In this document: in pieces, positions 5,959 to 6,547 of the stretch
Layout of the letters: the number at the start of each line of letters is the position of its first letter
Numbering within the stretch: position 1 is the first letter of the stretch
From: Syntrophaceae bacterium
Lineage (GTDB): Bacteria > Desulfobacterota > Syntrophia > Syntrophales > UBA2185
Direction: 5' to 3'
DNA length: 6,547 nt
Assembly (NCBI GenBank): GCA_017885225.1
Contig: JAFNGM010000211.1
Span: forward strand, 21,600 to 28,146
Translations under genes and position numbers: made by a program
The notes under the pieces: model-generated
The model's database searches: none
What the model was told of the DNA's origin: nothing
The model's input: the letters and a program-made list of their open reading frames with translations, nothing else

Positions 5959-5983
5959 CATTAACGGTATTGAGGTGTTAATG
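5959..5983. promoter_or_regulatory. Inverted repeat at the predicted MlaE-gene transcription start, possible operator
   Basis: CATTAAC (5959-5965) and GTTAATG (5977-5983) are perfect 7-bp arms with an 11-bp spacer. Centre-to-centre distance of the arms is 18 bp, under two helical turns. The repeat spans the transcription start predicted from the plus-strand promoter, a usual place for a repressor site, or it could be an RNA stem at the 5' end. Confidence 0.35.
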
Positions 5984-6076
5984 ATCCTTACGGATTCTCA
6001 CGGGGGATATGCATGTCACTACCGTTCCCGTGAATGGATAAATGATGGCACTGTCATGCGCATCCTCTTCTTATAA
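5981..6076 (+). CDS. Candidate 31-residue leader ORF upstream of the MlaE-family gene
   Basis: I do not recognise this product. ATG at 5981 is preceded by GAGGTG with a 3-nt gap, which matches the anti-Shine-Dalgarno sequence well. The frame runs 31 codons to TAA at 6074-6076, and the peptide begins MILTDSHGGYACHYRSREWI. It ends 71 nt before the permease start and lies in a leader otherwise without genes. It could be a regulatory leader peptide or a chance frame; no codon or homology evidence separates these. Confidence 0.2.
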   Translation: MILTDSHGGYACHYRSREWINDGTVMRILFL

Positions 6077-6147
6077 AGATCACCATGAGTGGTTTTCAGT
6101 GAATCAATATATGTATAACCATATTTTTCCGTGAGAAAGGCAAAGTA

Positions 6148-6547
6148 TTGAATGAATTGATAGAAAGAATTGGTAAAGCAAGCATGGACACGATGGCAAC
6201 ATTCCGTGATATCCTTGCTTTTGCCTTCACAATCCTTGCGAGGATGTTTCAGAAAAAAACGTATAGTAGCGCCATGAAAATGGTTCTCGTGAATCAAATT
6301 TACTTTACGTCTGTGCAGATTTTGCCTTTGTTCACGGCAATTTCAATCATCTTCGGTTCCCTTCTTATCGGCATCGTTTTTCAAATCATAAAAAACATGG
6401 GGCTTGCCGAATATCTCGGTCGCATCCTGATGGGTCTGGTTGTTACCGAACTGTCACCATTCGTGACCGTTCTATTAATTGCCCTTCGTTCAAGTTCAGC
6501 CATAAATGCGGAAATTGCCGTGATGAAGGTGAATCAGGAATTACGCA
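6148..6547 (+). CDS. mlaE: MlaE/YrbE family ABC transporter permease, N-terminal part
   Basis: The frame is open from 6103 to the window end, and 133 codons are visible from the chosen start. The family forms the inner-membrane permease of Mla-type lipid transporters, which move phospholipids between inner and outer membrane with an MlaF-type ATPase and MlaD-type MCE protein. The best evidence is the conserved block ELSPFVTVLLIALRSSSAIN (101-120), continuing AEIAVMKVNQEL, which matches the MlaE ELGPLLTAxxVAGRSGSA-AEIGTMKV pattern. Earlier segments are an N-terminal interfacial helix (about 5-34) and hydrophobic segments at about 57-80 and 92-113. The TTG at 6148 is preferred because AAAGG lies 7 nt before it and the IERIGKA start matches family N-termini; ATG 6184 has no ribosome binding site and would remove part of this helix. 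An mlaF-like and mlaD-like gene would be expected just past 6547. Function as Mla versus another MCE system is open. Confidence 0.9.
   Translation, partial: MNELIERIGKASMDTMATFRDILAFAFTILARMFQKKTYSSAMKMVLVNQIYFTSVQILPLFTAISIIFGSLLIGIVFQIIKNMGLAEYLGRILMGLVVTELSPFVTVLLIALRSSSAINAEIAVMKVNQELR

Larger units (their letters stand above)
5828..6147. other. 320-nt divergent intergenic region
   Basis: This AT-rich region separates the FAH-family gene (minus) from the MlaE-family gene (plus). The left half (about 5860-5985) holds promoter-like elements for both strands, two inverted repeats and a repeated octamer. The right half holds a possible 31-codon ORF and would otherwise be a long untranslated leader for the permease gene. 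An antisense frame at 6019-6297 overlaps the permease gene and is not supported. Confidence 0.6.

Noticed and set aside
6019..6297. 92-codon minus-strand frame upstream of the FAH-family gene
   Set aside because: It overlaps antisense 150 bases of the MlaE-family gene, shows no family resemblance and is His/Phe/Lys-rich in a way typical of a shadow frame.

Overview
The window reads as chromosomal DNA of a Gram-negative bacterium. Two features point that way: an HtrA/DegP-type envelope protease with an N-terminal membrane segment, and an MlaE-type permease of the outer-membrane lipid transport family. A two-gene SUF-type Fe-S assembly pair without SufS, SufE or SufU, and a fumarylacetoacetate-hydrolase-fold enzyme, would fit an anaerobic Desulfobacterota (deltaproteobacterial, e.g. 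Syntrophales-like) lineage. That placement is an inference from gene content and not a demonstrated assignment. There is no phage gene, transposase, integrase, CRISPR array, rRNA or tRNA that I can recognise.

Layout from left to right. (1) Positions 1-348, plus strand: the C-terminal part of a glutaminyl-peptide cyclotransferase, cut by the window edge. (2) Positions 349-586: a gap between two convergent genes. It carries a perfect 16-bp chromosomal parS site (446-461, inside a 22-bp perfect palindrome) with stem-loops on both sides. (3) Positions 587-4690, minus strand: a compact cluster transcribed htrA, endonuclease III-like, sufC, sufB. The spacings are 9 nt, 46 nt and a 13-nt overlap, so it is probably one operon. 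A 34-codon ORF with a good ribosome binding site ends 4 nt before htrA and may couple its translation. (4) Positions 4800-4960: a short non-coding stretch with a strong inverted repeat. (5) Positions 4961-5827, minus strand: a fumarylacetoacetate hydrolase family enzyme. (6) Positions 5828-6147: a 320-nt divergent control region with promoter-like elements on both strands, two small inverted repeats, a repeated octamer and a possible 31-codon leader ORF. (7) Positions 6148-6547, plus strand: the 5' part of an MlaE-family permease gene with a probable TTG start, running off the right edge.

How the genes may work together. SufC and SufB form the ATPase-scaffold core for building Fe-S clusters. 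The gene just upstream encodes an HhH-GPD DNA glycosylase, a superfamily whose members often carry a [4Fe-4S] cluster, but this copy keeps only three cysteines and lacks the catalytic lysine of Nth. HtrA at the head of the operon is an envelope protein quality-control protease. The cluster therefore looks like a stress/maintenance operon, but nothing in the sequence proves a functional link. The most informative single element is the parS site: it suggests the window lies in the origin-proximal, ParB-bound part of the chromosome. I found no wholly new multi-gene system here. The points worth following are parS in a convergent gap, the SmsCB-like pair, the altered glycosylase and the two small ORFs.
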